DNA of 64,000 bases from Streptomyces sp. NRRL B-1140 (GCF_001280065.1 NZ_LGEA01000102.1:352346-416345), one strand, 5' to 3'. Numbered from the stretch's first letter, positions 33,069 through 41,636 are shown. Numbers and translations: made by a program. Notes: generated from the sequence alone by a model not told the origin.

Positions 33069-34085
33069 CTACTCGCGGCCCGCCGACGTGAACGTCATGT
33101 CCGCGTACCGCGTGCCCGCCACCTGGGCCGCTATGCCGTCCAGGAGGTCCAGTTCCTCGTCCGTCAGGACGATCCTGGTCGCCGCCGTGTTCTCCTCCAG
33201 CCTGCCGGGCTTGCGGGTGCCCGGGATCGGGACGACCGGGAGGTCGTGGATCGTCGCCTGCTGCTGGACCCAGGCCAGGGCGATCTGGCCCAGGGTCGCG
33301 TCATGGGCCTTCGCCACCGACCGGATCAGCTCCAGCAGCGTCGCGTTCGCCGTGGCGTTGTCGCCCGTGAAGCGGGGCTGCTGACGGCGGAAGTCACCGG
33401 CGGTCAGGTCCTGGTCGGCGTCGGTGAAGGAGCCGGTGAGGAAACCCCGGCCGAGCGGTGAGTACGCGACGAGGGCCACGCCCAGTTCACGGGCCGCGGG
33501 GACCACGTGCGTCTCGATGTCACGGCTGAACAGCGACCACTCCGACTGCACGGCGGCGATGGGGTGGACGGCGTGGGCGGCCCGCAGTTCTCCGGCCGTG
33601 ACCTCGCTCAGGCCCAGATGCTTGACCTTGCCCTCGCGGACCAGGTCGGCCATCGTGCCGACGCTCTCCTCGATCGGCACGTTCACATCGCGCCGGTGCA
33701 TGTAGTAGAGGTCGATGGCCTCGACGTCCAGGCGCTGCAGACTCGCCTCGACGGCCTGGCGGATGTAGGGCGGGTCGTTGCGGACGACGCGGCGCGTGGG
33801 GTCGTCCGGGGGGATCGACAGGGCGAACTTGGTGGCGATCACGACCTCGTCGCGGTGGGCCTTGAAGAACGGCGCGAGGAACCGCTCGTTCTCACCGGCA
33901 CCGTACGCGTCGGCCGTGTCGTAGAGGGTGACGCCCAGTTCGAGCGCCCGCTCCAGCGTGGCCCGGGACGCGCCCGCGTCCGCGGGACCGTAGCCGAAGC
34001 TCATGCCCATGCAGCCCAGGCCCTGGACGCTCACCTCGGGACCGTGGTCGCCGAGCTTCGCGGTCGTGATCCTGCCGTCCGTCAT
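33069..34085 (-). CDS. Aldo/keto reductase
   Basis: A 338-residue AKR of the YakC/AKR13-like group. It has VQGLGCMGMSFGYGPAD, LYDTADAYGAGENE (catalytic Asp/Tyr), VIATKF (Lys), IDLYYMHRRD (His), and the NADPH-site segments SEVTAGELRAAHA and VVPIPGTRKPGRLEEN. It reduces carbonyl compounds with NADPH. The ATG overlaps the stop of the MerR regulator by 4 bp (ATGA), so the two form a translationally coupled operon driven by a MerR-type promoter. Confidence 0.92.
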   Translation of the reverse strand: MTDGRITTAKLGDHGPEVSVQGLGCMGMSFGYGPADAGASRATLERALELGVTLYDTADAYGAGENERFLAPFFKAHRDEVVIATKFALSIPPDDPTRRVVRNDPPYIRQAVEASLQRLDVEAIDLYYMHRRDVNVPIEESVGTMADLVREGKVKHLGLSEVTAGELRAAHAVHPIAAVQSEWSLFSRDIETHVVPAARELGVALVAYSPLGRGFLTGSFTDADQDLTAGDFRRQQPRFTGDNATANATLLELIRSVAKAHDATLGQIALAWVQQQATIHDLPVVPIPGTRKPGRLEENTAATRIVLTDEELDLLDGIAAQVAGTRYADMTFTSAGRE

Positions 34086-34546
34086 CGGGACCTCTCCGAC
34101 GCCAGGGCACGCCCGGCGTCCGCGTAGAAACTGATCTTCCGGTCGAGCACGGCGAGTGTGCCCCGGAGTTCGTCGATCCTGGCCAGGACGTCCTCACGGG
34201 TCGTCTTCAGCAGCTCGAAGCGCTCGCCGTAGGTGTGGTCGCCCTCGCGCACCAGTTCCGCGTACCGCACCATGTCCGCGACCGGCATGCCCGTCAGCCG
34301 GAGCTTGCCGACCAGGTCGAGCCAGTCGAGGTCGCGGTTGGTGTAGCGGCGCTGGCCGGTGTGGGACCGGTCGATGTGCGGCATCAGGCCGATGCGCTCG
34401 TACCAGCGCAGGGTGTGAGCCGTCAGGCCGGTCAGGGCGACGACCTCGCTGATCGTGTAGCGGTCCTGGCCGTCCGGGCGCCGGTTCTGCTGCGGCGGCC
34501 CGGCACAGGTGTCGGTCGCGGTCGCCGTGGTCTCCATCACCGTCAT
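34082..34546 (-). CDS. MerR family regulator
   Basis: A 154-residue protein. The winged helix is YTISEVVALTGLTAHTLRWYERIGLMPH, then RRYTNRDLDWLDLVGKLR, followed by a dimerisation coiled coil. Cys occurs only near the N-terminus (TDTCAGPP), so it is more like the AdhR/NmlR electrophile or ligand-sensing group than a metal sensor. Start choice is uncertain between GTG 34555, ATG 34546 and ATG 34537; all give the same DNA-binding domain. It probably activates its own operon with the downstream aldo/keto reductase through the palindrome at 34566-34579. Confidence 0.88.
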   Translation of the reverse strand: MTVMETTATATDTCAGPPQQNRRPDGQDRYTISEVVALTGLTAHTLRWYERIGLMPHIDRSHTGQRRYTNRDLDWLDLVGKLRLTGMPVADMVRYAELVREGDHTYGERFELLKTTREDVLARIDELRGTLAVLDRKISFYADAGRALASERSR

Positions 34547-34565
34547 GGCCCCCACGCTAAAACCC

Positions 34566-34579
34566 TGGAGTGCACTCCA
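34566..34579 (-). promoter_or_regulatory. MerR operator-promoter palindrome
   Basis: TGGAGTGCACTCCA is a perfect 14-bp palindrome just upstream of the merR-like start, next to CTTG on its -35 side and TTTTAG on its -10 side. This matches the usual layout of MerR-type promoters with a long spacer. Confidence 0.65.
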
Positions 34580-34644
34580 AGCAAGCGCCGAGGGTAAGAA
34601 ATCGGCAGGACCTTTCCGGATGCGGCTGGTTAGCGTACGGACTC

Positions 34645-35115
34645 ATGAGTGCTGTACGTCGCGCCCTGCCCGAAGACGCCGAAGAGGTCCTGCGGCTGCG
34701 CCAAGTCATGATCGACTCGGTGTTCGCCTCCGATCCCTCCATCGCCTGGCACGGGGAGTCGCTCCCTGCCCTGAGGGCCGAACTGGGCGATCCGGACGGG
34801 GACTTCGCGGCGTTCGTCGTGGACCACCCGGAGCGGCCGGGGGCACTGGCCTGCCTGGTGGCCGGGACGATCGACTACCGCATCGGCAAGGCGGGCGACC
34901 CCCTGGGCATGGTGGGCTTCGTGTTCAGCGTCGCCACCGACCCGGACGCCCGGCGCCGGGGCTACGCGCGGGCGTGCACGTCGACGCTGCTGGAGTGGTT
35001 CCGCGGACGCGGTGTCCGGCGCGTGCAGCTCACCGCCTCCCCGGAGGCCGAGCCGCTGTACATCTCCCTCGGGTTCCGGCCCAAGCCCAACCCCTTGCTG
35101 GAACTCACGCTCTGA
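34645..35115 (+). CDS. GNAT family N-acetyltransferase
   Basis: A 156-residue acetyltransferase. The N-terminal strand is VRRALPEDAEEVLRLRQVM. The acetyl-CoA-binding region is VGFVFSVATDPDARRRGYAR (the R-R-x-G-x-A/G loop) followed by ACTSTLLEWFRGRGVRRVQL, and the domain ends ASPEAEPLYISLGFRPKPNP. The substrate is unknown. TAGCGT (34631-34636) lies 8 nt before the ATG, so the transcript is likely leaderless; upstream in-frame ATGs would overlap the MerR operator. Confidence 0.88.
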   Translation: MSAVRRALPEDAEEVLRLRQVMIDSVFASDPSIAWHGESLPALRAELGDPDGDFAAFVVDHPERPGALACLVAGTIDYRIGKAGDPLGMVGFVFSVATDPDARRRGYARACTSTLLEWFRGRGVRRVQLTASPEAEPLYISLGFRPKPNPLLELTL

Positions 35116-35133
35116 GCGCATAGGCTCGCACGC

Positions 35134-35949
35134 ATGTCGCTGAAGAGCCTCGCCTTGATCGAGAACTGGCCGGTTCCCACCGCCGCGGCGGGTGCCGTAC
35201 GAGCGGACGGCACCGTCCTCGGCACCCACGGACCGGCCGGGCAGCGGTTCCCGCTCGCGTCGGTGACCAAGCCGCTGGCCGCCTACGCGGTACTCGTCGC
35301 GTACGAGGAGGGCGCCATCGAGTTCGACGAGCCCGCGGGCCCCGCCGGGTCGACGGTCCGGCACCTGCTCGCGCACACCTCGGGCCTCGCCTTCGACGAG
35401 CACAAGGTCACAGCCGCGCCCGGGGAGCGGCGGCTGTACTCCAACGCCGGCTTCGAGCAGTTGGGCGACCACGTCACGGAGGCCACCGACATCCCGTTCG
35501 CGGAGTACCTGCGGCAGGCCGTGCTGGAACCGCTGGGCATGAGCTCGACGACCCTGGAGGGCTCTCCGGCCAAGGACGGCGTGTCGACGGTGGAGGACCT
35601 GCTGCGGTTCGCGGCCGAGGTGCAGGCACCGCGGCTGCTGGATCCGCGTACGGTCGCCGAGGCGATGACCGTGCAGTATCCGGGCACCAAGGGCGTCCTG
35701 CCGGGGTACGGCCACCAGAACCCCAACGACTGGGGGCTCGGCTTCGAGATCCGCGACTCCAAGTCGCCGCACTGGACTGGCGCGTCGTCCTCGCCGCGCA
35801 CTTTCGGGCATTTCGGGCAGTCGGGTACGTTCCTGTGGGTCGACCCGGTCGCGGGAGCGGCCTGCGTGGCGCTCACGGACCGGGCGTTCGGGCCGTGGGC
35901 GACCGAGGCGTGGCCGCCCTTCACGGACGCGGTGCTGGCAGAGCTCTAG
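35134..35949 (+). CDS. Serine hydrolase of the beta-lactamase/PBP4-like family
   Basis: A 271-residue protein with the S-x-x-K motif in FPLASVTKPLAAYA (Ser42), Y-x-N as RLYSNAGFEQLGDHV, and a late HFGQSGTFLW segment in the KTG position. There is no export signal, so it probably works in the cytosol as an esterase or peptidase rather than as a beta-lactamase. TAGGCT (35121-35126) lies 7 nt before the ATG, again a leaderless pattern. It follows the GNAT gene by 18 bp. Confidence 0.85.
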   Translation: MSLKSLALIENWPVPTAAAGAVRADGTVLGTHGPAGQRFPLASVTKPLAAYAVLVAYEEGAIEFDEPAGPAGSTVRHLLAHTSGLAFDEHKVTAAPGERRLYSNAGFEQLGDHVTEATDIPFAEYLRQAVLEPLGMSSTTLEGSPAKDGVSTVEDLLRFAAEVQAPRLLDPRTVAEAMTVQYPGTKGVLPGYGHQNPNDWGLGFEIRDSKSPHWTGASSSPRTFGHFGQSGTFLWVDPVAGAACVALTDRAFGPWATEAWPPFTDAVLAEL

Positions 35950-35967
35950 AACGGCGGGCCCGGGCCC

Positions 35968-36618
35968 TCAGCCCATCTCCCAGACCAGCAGCTCCGCGTC
36001 GCTCAGGCCCTCGGTCTCCAGGCCCTTGGCGTCCGTGATCCGGGCCGCGTCTCCGGCCCCCAGTTCCTCGCCGTCCAGGCGAACGTCGCCGCGCACGACG
36101 TGGACGTACGCGTACGGCCCGTCCGGCACCGCCGTCCGCTCCCCCGCCCCCAGGCGCCGCACGTGCAGCATCGCGCCGGCCTCCGGGACGGCGTAGGGCG
36201 TGGAGTCGGCGATGCCGTGGACGACCTCGTAGGACGGGTCACCGCCGGGACTGAGGGGGGCCAGCCACATCTGGATGAAGGTCAGGGGCCCGGGGCCGTC
36301 GTTGCGCTCCACGTGCCGCACCCCGCCCGCCGAGCTGAGCCGCTGCACGTCCCCGTGGCGTACCACCGACTCGTGCCCGGTGGAGTCCCGGTGGGTCAGC
36401 TCGCCCTCCACCACCCAGGTCACGATCTCGGTGTGGCTGTGCGGATGCTCGTCGAAGCCGGCCCCGGGCGCCAGCCGCTCCTCGTTGCACGCGAGCACCG
36501 CGCCGAAACGGAGGTTGTCCGGGTCGTAGTGGGGCCCGAAGGAGAAGGCGTGCCACGTCTCGATCCCTGCGGTCGCGTCCCCTCCGGGGTAGCGCTCGTG
36601 CGCGCGCCTGACGTCCAT
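35968..36618 (-). CDS. Pirin family protein
   Basis: A 216-residue bicupin. The first cupin holds the metal-site His pattern FDEHPHSHTEIVTWVVEGE and HRDSTG. The N-terminal family motif is HAFSFGPHYDPDNLRFG, and GGVRHVERNDGPGPLTFIQMW follows. Bacterial pirins bind iron and some have quercetinase activity or inhibit pyruvate dehydrogenase in Serratia; aceE lies 9 kb away, but no link is shown. The start is ATG 36618 or GTG 36621 (TACGGT is 7 nt before the GTG). It is divergent from fasR. Confidence 0.88.
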   Translation of the reverse strand: MDVRRAHERYPGGDATAGIETWHAFSFGPHYDPDNLRFGAVLACNEERLAPGAGFDEHPHSHTEIVTWVVEGELTHRDSTGHESVVRHGDVQRLSSAGGVRHVERNDGPGPLTFIQMWLAPLSPGGDPSYEVVHGIADSTPYAVPEAGAMLHVRRLGAGERTAVPDGPYAYVHVVRGDVRLDGEELGAGDAARITDAKGLETEGLSDAELLVWEMG

Positions 36619-36680
36619 CACGGGGTCCACCGTAGACCCGGCGGCCCACCTGCCCGTCCGGATAAGGCAGTCTTGTCCCC

Positions 36681-37886
36681 GTGCCCGAACCCGAAACCAG
36701 CAAGAACGAAGCCGCAGCCCACAACGTCCATCCGCATGCCGCGACACTGAAGCGGCTGGAGAAGTCGTCCGGATCGCTCGCCGCGCAGGCCATCGCGCGG
36801 ATGGACGAGACGCTGCCGTGGTACCGGGCCATGCCCCCGGAGAACCGTTCCTGGATCGGTCTGGTCGCGCAGGCGGGCATCGCCGCGTTCACCGAGTGGT
36901 TCCGGCATCCGGACGCCCCGCAGGCCATCTCCACCGACGTGTTCGGCACGGCGCCGCGCGAGCTGACCCGGGCGATCACCCTGCGCCAGACCGTGGAGAT
37001 GGTGCGCACCACCATCGAGGTCATGGAGAGCGCGATCGACGAGGTCGCCGCCCCCGGCGACGAGCGGGTGCTGCGCGAGGCGCTGCTCGTCTACGCCCGG
37101 GAGATCGCCTTCGCCACGGCCCAGGTGTACGCCCAGGCCGCCGAGGCACGCGGTGCCTGGGACGCCCGGCTGGAGTCCCTGGTGGTGAACGCCGTACTCA
37201 GCGGCGAGGCCGACGAGGGCGCCGTGTCCCGGGCCGCCGCGCTCGGATGGAACTCACCCGAACACGTGTGCGTGGTGCTCGGGACGGCTCCCGACGGCGA
37301 CTCCGAACTGACGGTCGAGGCGATCCGGCGGGCCGCCCGGCACGCCAAGCTCCAGGTGCTCACCGGGGTGCTCGGCGACCGGCTGGTCGTCATCGCCGGC
37401 GGCAGCGACAATCCGCTGGCCGTCGCCAAGTCACTCATCGGCCCGTTCGCGGCCGGGCCGGTCGTGGCGGGCCCCGTGGTGCCGGACCTGCTGGCCGCGA
37501 CCCGGTCCGCGCAGGCCGCCGCGGCCGGCCTGAAGGCCTGTTCCGCCTGGCAGGACGCCCCGCGCCCGGTCCTGGCGGACGATCTGCTCCCGGAGCGGGC
37601 CATGGCCGGTGACCCCTCGGCCCGCGAGCAGTTGGTGGAGGAGATCTACAGACCGCTGGAGGAGGCCGGGGCCGCGCTCCTGGAGACCCTCAGCGTCTAT
37701 CTCGAACAGGCGAGCAGTCTGGAGGGCGCCGCCCGGATGCTGTTCGTCCATCCCAACACCGTCCGCTACCGGCTCCGACGTGTGACAGACGTCACCGGCT
37801 GGTCACCCTCCGATGTACGCTCTGCCTTCACCCTGCGGATCGCGCTGATCCTGGGGCGTCTGGTCGATGGAGATCCTCAGCCCTAA
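36681..37886 (+). CDS. fasR: FasR-type PucR-family regulator of the fab operon
   Basis: A 401-residue protein with an N-terminal helical sensing region and GGDEF-like middle region. A C-terminal PucR-type helix-turn-helix follows (YLEQASSLEGAARMLFVHPN, then TVRYRLRRVTDVTG). It stands directly before fabD, as FasR of S. coelicolor does, which activates fabD-fabH-acpP-fabF transcription. The GTG start at 36681 gives MPEPETSKNE. The stop is 89 bp before the fabD start, with an AT-rich inverted repeat in the gap. A related PucR-type gene precedes fabD in Mycobacterium. Confidence 0.88.
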   Translation: MPEPETSKNEAAAHNVHPHAATLKRLEKSSGSLAAQAIARMDETLPWYRAMPPENRSWIGLVAQAGIAAFTEWFRHPDAPQAISTDVFGTAPRELTRAITLRQTVEMVRTTIEVMESAIDEVAAPGDERVLREALLVYAREIAFATAQVYAQAAEARGAWDARLESLVVNAVLSGEADEGAVSRAAALGWNSPEHVCVVLGTAPDGDSELTVEAIRRAARHAKLQVLTGVLGDRLVVIAGGSDNPLAVAKSLIGPFAAGPVVAGPVVPDLLAATRSAQAAAAGLKACSAWQDAPRPVLADDLLPERAMAGDPSAREQLVEEIYRPLEEAGAALLETLSVYLEQASSLEGAARMLFVHPNTVRYRLRRVTDVTGWSPSDVRSAFTLRIALILGRLVDGDPQP

Positions 37887-37911
37887 GGTTTTGTGGGGGC
37901 TCGACAAAACC
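37887..37911 (+). promoter_or_regulatory. AT-rich inverted repeat upstream of fabD (candidate FasR site)
   Basis: GGTTTTGT and ACAAAACC are perfect 8-nt inverted arms 9 nt apart, beginning one base after the fasR stop and 65 bp before fabD. The T/A-rich arms are striking in this genome. It may be an operator or a hairpin between fasR and fabD. Confidence 0.5.
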
Positions 37912-37975
37912 CCCTCGTGTTCTTCGTCCCTGTCCCCACGGGCGGTTGTGCCCGTCCTCAAGAGAGAGTGTGAGA

Positions 37976-38905
37976 GTGCTCGTACTCGTCGCTCCCGGCC
38001 AGGGCGCTCAGACGCCCGGCTTCCTGACCGAATGGCTCGACTTCCCCGGTGTCCGCGGTGCCCTGGAGGCATGGTCCGACGCCGCGGGGATCGACCTGAT
38101 CCGTTACGGCACCGAGGCCGACGCGGAGGAGATCCGCGACACCGCGGTGGCGCAGCCGCTGCTGGTCGCGGCCGGTATGGCGTCCGCGTACCTGCTCTTC
38201 GACGACCCGGCCGAACTGCCCCAGAAGGTCGGCGCGATCGCCGGTCACAGCGTCGGTGAGATCACCGCGGCGTCGCTCGCCGGAGTACTCCCCCACGAGG
38301 AGGCGCTGCGCCTGGTCCGCACCCGCGGGCTCGGCATGGCCGAGGCCGCGGCCGTCACGGAGACCGGCATGGCCGCCCTCCTCGGCGGCGACCCGGAAGT
38401 GACGATCCCGCATCTGACGAAGCTGGGGCTGACCCCTGCCAACATCAACGGCGCGGGCCAGATCGTCGCGGCCGGCACCAAGGAGCAGCTCGCCGCGCTG
38501 GAGGCGGACAAGCCCGAGGGCGTGCGCAAGGTCGTCGCGCTGAGGGTCGCCGGCGCGTTCCACACGCACCACATGGCCCCGGCGGTCGACACGCTGGCGA
38601 AGGCCGCCGAGGCCCTGGCGCCCGGCGATCCGAAGGTCACCTACGTCTCCAACGCCGACGGCAAGGCCGTCGCCGCCGGCAGCGAGGTGCTGGACCGCCT
38701 GGTCGGACAGGTCGCCAACCCGGTCCGCTGGGACCTGTGCATGGAGACCTTCAAGGAGCTCGGTGTCACGGCCCTGATCGAGCTGTGCCCCGGTGGCACC
38801 CTCACCGGCCTCGCCAAGCGGGCTCTGCCCGGGGTGAAGACGCTGCCCCTGAAGTCCCCCGCCGACCTCGACGCGGCTCGCGAGCTCATCGCCGAGCACG
38901 CCTGA
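37976..38905 (+). CDS. fabD: Malonyl-CoA:ACP malonyltransferase
   Basis: A 309-residue FabD that moves malonyl groups from CoA to acyl carrier protein in type II fatty acid synthesis. It has the start MLVLVAPGQGAQ, the active-site GHSVGE (Ser92) and VAGAFHTHHMAPA (catalytic His). The GTG at 37976 is chosen over upstream GTG 37970 because it gives the family start and suits AGAGAGAG upstream. It is the first gene of the fab operon; fabH follows after 25 bp. Confidence 0.95.
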   Translation: MLVLVAPGQGAQTPGFLTEWLDFPGVRGALEAWSDAAGIDLIRYGTEADAEEIRDTAVAQPLLVAAGMASAYLLFDDPAELPQKVGAIAGHSVGEITAASLAGVLPHEEALRLVRTRGLGMAEAAAVTETGMAALLGGDPEVTIPHLTKLGLTPANINGAGQIVAAGTKEQLAALEADKPEGVRKVVALRVAGAFHTHHMAPAVDTLAKAAEALAPGDPKVTYVSNADGKAVAAGSEVLDRLVGQVANPVRWDLCMETFKELGVTALIELCPGGTLTGLAKRALPGVKTLPLKSPADLDAARELIAEHA

Positions 38906-38930
38906 CCGCCGCCCCCAAGGAGCCGACCGC

Positions 38931-39932
38931 ATGGCGAAGATCAAGCCCAGCAAGGGCGCCCCGTACGCGCGCATCCTCGGCGTCGGCGGCTACCGCCCGA
39001 CCCGGGTCGTGCCGAACGAGGTGATCCTCGAGACGATCGACTCGTCCGACGAGTGGATCCGCTCGCGCTCCGGCATCGAGACCCGGCACTGGGCGAACGA
39101 CGAGGAGACGGTCGCCGCGATGTCGATCGAGGCGTCCGGCAAGGCGATCGCCGACGCCGGGATCTCCGCCGAGCAGATCGGCGGCGTGATCGTCTCGACG
39201 GTCTCGCACTTCAAGCAGACCCCGGCCGTCGCCACCGAGATCGCCGACAAGCTGGGCACCGCGAAGGCCGCCGCCTTCGACATCTCGGCCGGCTGCGCGG
39301 GCTTCGGCTACGGCCTCACCCTCGCCAAGGGCATGATCGTCGAGGGCTCGGCCGAGTACGTCCTGGTGATCGGCGTGGAGCGGCTCAGCGACCTGACCGA
39401 CCTGGAGGACCGGGCGACGGCCTTCCTGTTCGGCGACGGCGCGGGCGCGGTCGTCGTGGGCCCCGCCCAGGAGCCCGCCATCGGCCCGACCGTCTGGGGC
39501 TCCGAGGGCGACAAGTCCGAGACGATCAAGCAGACCGTGCCGTGGACGGACTACCGTTCCGGCGAGGTCGCCAAGTTCCCCGCCATCGCGCAGGAGGGCC
39601 AGGCGGTGTTCCGCTGGGCCGTGTTCGAGATGGCGAAGGTCGCCAAGGAGGCGCTGGACGCCGCCGGCATCTCCGCGGAGGACCTGGACGTCTTCATTCC
39701 GCACCAGGCCAACGAGCGGATCATCGACTCGATGGTGAAGACTCTCAAGCTGCCGGAGTCGGTCACGGTCGCCCGTGACGTACGCACCACCGGCAACACC
39801 TCGGCCGCCTCGATCCCGCTCGCGATGGAGCGGCTCCTGGCGACCGGCGAGGCGAAGAGCGGCGACACCGCGCTCGTCATCGGCTTCGGGGCGGGTCTCG
39901 TCTACGCCGCGACTGTCGTTACCCTCCCCTAG
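38931..39932 (+). CDS. fabH: 3-oxoacyl-ACP synthase III (KAS III)
   Basis: A 333-residue KAS III that starts fatty acid synthesis by joining acyl-CoA with malonyl-ACP. The catalytic triad is visible: Cys122 in AFDISAGCAGFGYG, His in FIPHQANERI and Asn in TTGNTSAASIPLAM. In Streptomyces FabH accepts branched primers from amino-acid breakdown. AAGGAGCC lies before the ATG. It is followed by a hairpin and acpP. Confidence 0.96.
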   Translation: MAKIKPSKGAPYARILGVGGYRPTRVVPNEVILETIDSSDEWIRSRSGIETRHWANDEETVAAMSIEASGKAIADAGISAEQIGGVIVSTVSHFKQTPAVATEIADKLGTAKAAAFDISAGCAGFGYGLTLAKGMIVEGSAEYVLVIGVERLSDLTDLEDRATAFLFGDGAGAVVVGPAQEPAIGPTVWGSEGDKSETIKQTVPWTDYRSGEVAKFPAIAQEGQAVFRWAVFEMAKVAKEALDAAGISAEDLDVFIPHQANERIIDSMVKTLKLPESVTVARDVRTTGNTSAASIPLAMERLLATGEAKSGDTALVIGFGAGLVYAATVVTLP

Positions 39933-39937
39933 GCACT

Positions 39938-39965
39938 CCGTGCCGGATCATGCGGTCCGGCACGG
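39938..39965 (+). terminator. Hairpin between fabH and acpP
   Basis: CCGTGCCGGA and TCCGGCACGG pair as a perfect 10-bp stem with an 8-nt loop, 49 bp before acpP. It may attenuate read-through or stabilise an acpP-fabF RNA. Confidence 0.55.
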
Positions 39966-40013
39966 AAGGAAACACCTGCCACACCCTCTGGATATCTACG
40001 AAGGAGCGCCAAC

Positions 40014-40262
40014 ATGGCCGCCACTCAGGAAGAGATCGTCGCCGGTCTCGCCGAGATCGTGAACGAGATCGCCGGCATCCCGGTTGAGGACGTCCAGCTG
40101 GACAAGTCCTTCACCGACGACCTGGACGTCGACTCGCTGTCCATGGTCGAGGTCGTCGTCGCCGCCGAAGAGCGCTTCGACGTCAAGATCCCCGACGAGG
40201 ACGTCAAGAACCTCAAGACCGTCGGCGACGCGACCGACTACATCCTCAAGCACCAGGGCTGA
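40014..40262 (+). CDS. acpP: Acyl carrier protein
   Basis: An 82-residue acidic ACP. The 4'-phosphopantetheine attachment site is Ser41 in DDLDVDSLSMVEVV. Helix 1 (EEIVAGLAEIVNEIAG) and helices II-III are standard. It carries the growing fatty acyl chain between FabD, FabH and FabF. AAGGAGCGCC precedes the ATG. It lies between fabH and fabF with small hairpins on both sides, which could set its higher expression. Confidence 0.97.
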   Translation: MAATQEEIVAGLAEIVNEIAGIPVEDVQLDKSFTDDLDVDSLSMVEVVVAAEERFDVKIPDEDVKNLKTVGDATDYILKHQG

Positions 40263-40294
40263 TCAGCCGATCTGGCCCCTTGGGCTGACTGCCC

Positions 40295-40312
40295 CGCCAC
40301 CCGGCGGTGGCG
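40295..40312 (+). terminator. Small hairpin between acpP and fabF
   Basis: CGCCACC and GGTGGCG form a 7-bp stem with a 4-nt loop, 32 bp after the acpP stop. It is a possible processing or attenuation site. Confidence 0.4.
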
Positions 40313-40349
40313 CCGCTTAATCCTCGGATCCGTTGGAGAAAGAATTCCC

Positions 40350-41621
40350 GTGAGCTCGACCAATCGCACCGTGGTCGTCACCGGTATCGGCGCAACCACA
40401 CCGCTGGGTGGCGACGCAGCCTCTACCTGGGAGGGCCTGATCGCCGGCAAGTCCGGTGTCAAGCCCCTGGAGCAGGACTGGGCGGCCGACCAGGCCGTCA
40501 AGATCGCGGCCCCGGTGGCCGTGGAGCCGACCGAGGTCATCCCGCGGCCGCAGGCCCGCCGACTGGACCGCTCGGCGCAGTTCGCGCTGGTCGCGGCCAA
40601 GGAGGCCTGGGCCGACGCCGGTTTCGAGGCGAAGGCCGGCGAGGACCCGAACATCGACCCCGACCGGCTCGGCGCGGTCATCGCCTCCGGCATCGGCGGC
40701 GTGACGACCCTGCTCGACCAGTACGACGTGCTGAAGGAGAAGGGCGTCCGCCGCGTCTCCCCGCACACCGTGCCCATGCTGATGCCCAACAGCCCGTCGG
40801 CCAACGTGGGTCTGGCCGTGGGCGCCCGGGCGGGCGTGCACACCCCGGTCTCCGCCTGCGCCTCCGGCGCCGAGGCCATCGGCTACGCCATCGAGATGAT
40901 CCGCACCGGCCGCGCCGACGTCGTCGTCGCGGGTGGCACGGAGGCGGCGATCCACCCGCTGCCCATCGCCGCGTTCGGCAACATGATGGCGATGTCCAAG
41001 AACAACGACGACCCGCAGGGCGCGTCGCGTCCCTACGACACGGCCCGCGACGGCTTCGTGCTCGGTGAGGGCGCCGGTGTCGTCGTCCTGGAGTCCGCCG
41101 AGCACGCCGCGAAGCGCGGTGCCCGGGTGTACGCCGAGGCGGTCGGGCAGGGCATCTCCGCCGACGCGCACGACATCGTGCAGCCGGAGCCGGAGGGTCG
41201 GGGCATCTCGCACGCCCTGCAGAACCTGCTGGACCGCAACGACCTGGACCCGGCGGAGATCGTGCACGTCAACGCGCACGCGACGTCCACGCCGGCCGGT
41301 GACATCGCCGAACTGAAGGCGCTGCGGAAGGTGTTCGGGGACGACGCCGACCACTTCGCGGTGTCCGCGACGAAGTCGATGACCGGGCACCTGCTGGGTG
41401 GTGCGGGTGGCGTGGAGACGGTGGCGACCGTGCTCGCGCTGTACCACCGGGTGGCGCCGCCGACGATCAACGTGGAGAACCTGGACCCCGAGGCCGAGGC
41501 GAACGCCGACGTCGTGCGGGGTGAGGCTCGGAAGCTGCCCGTGGAGGGCCGTATCGCCGCGCTGAACGACTCGTTCGGGTTCGGTGGGCACAACGTGGTG
41601 CTGGCGTTCCGGACGGTTTGA
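40350..41621 (+). CDS. fabF: 3-oxoacyl-ACP synthase II (KAS II)
   Basis: A 423-residue KAS II that elongates acyl-ACP with malonyl-ACP. The active-site Cys170 is in VSACASGAEAI; the two His are in VNAHATSTPAGD and KSMTGHLLGGAGG. It ends SFGFGGHNVVLAF as in the family. The GTG start follows TTGGAGAAAG. It is the last gene of the operon, closed by a strong hairpin. Confidence 0.96.
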   Translation: MSSTNRTVVVTGIGATTPLGGDAASTWEGLIAGKSGVKPLEQDWAADQAVKIAAPVAVEPTEVIPRPQARRLDRSAQFALVAAKEAWADAGFEAKAGEDPNIDPDRLGAVIASGIGGVTTLLDQYDVLKEKGVRRVSPHTVPMLMPNSPSANVGLAVGARAGVHTPVSACASGAEAIGYAIEMIRTGRADVVVAGGTEAAIHPLPIAAFGNMMAMSKNNDDPQGASRPYDTARDGFVLGEGAGVVVLESAEHAAKRGARVYAEAVGQGISADAHDIVQPEPEGRGISHALQNLLDRNDLDPAEIVHVNAHATSTPAGDIAELKALRKVFGDDADHFAVSATKSMTGHLLGGAGGVETVATVLALYHRVAPPTINVENLDPEAEANADVVRGEARKLPVEGRIAALNDSFGFGGHNVVLAFRTV

Positions 41622-41636
41622 TCCCGAGCGTTGTAT

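Noticed and set aside
35134..35949. Beta-lactam resistance gene
   Set aside because: It has SxxK and YxN but no export signal and no clear KTG; an intracellular esterase or peptidase is more likely.
35968..36618. Pirin as a direct regulator of the pyruvate dehydrogenase in this window
   Set aside because: Only a Serratia precedent and distance-based guess; nothing in the sequence links them.
36681..37886. Regulator read as a CdaR or purine catabolism PucR
   Set aside because: Position directly before fabD and the full-length match in layout favour FasR.
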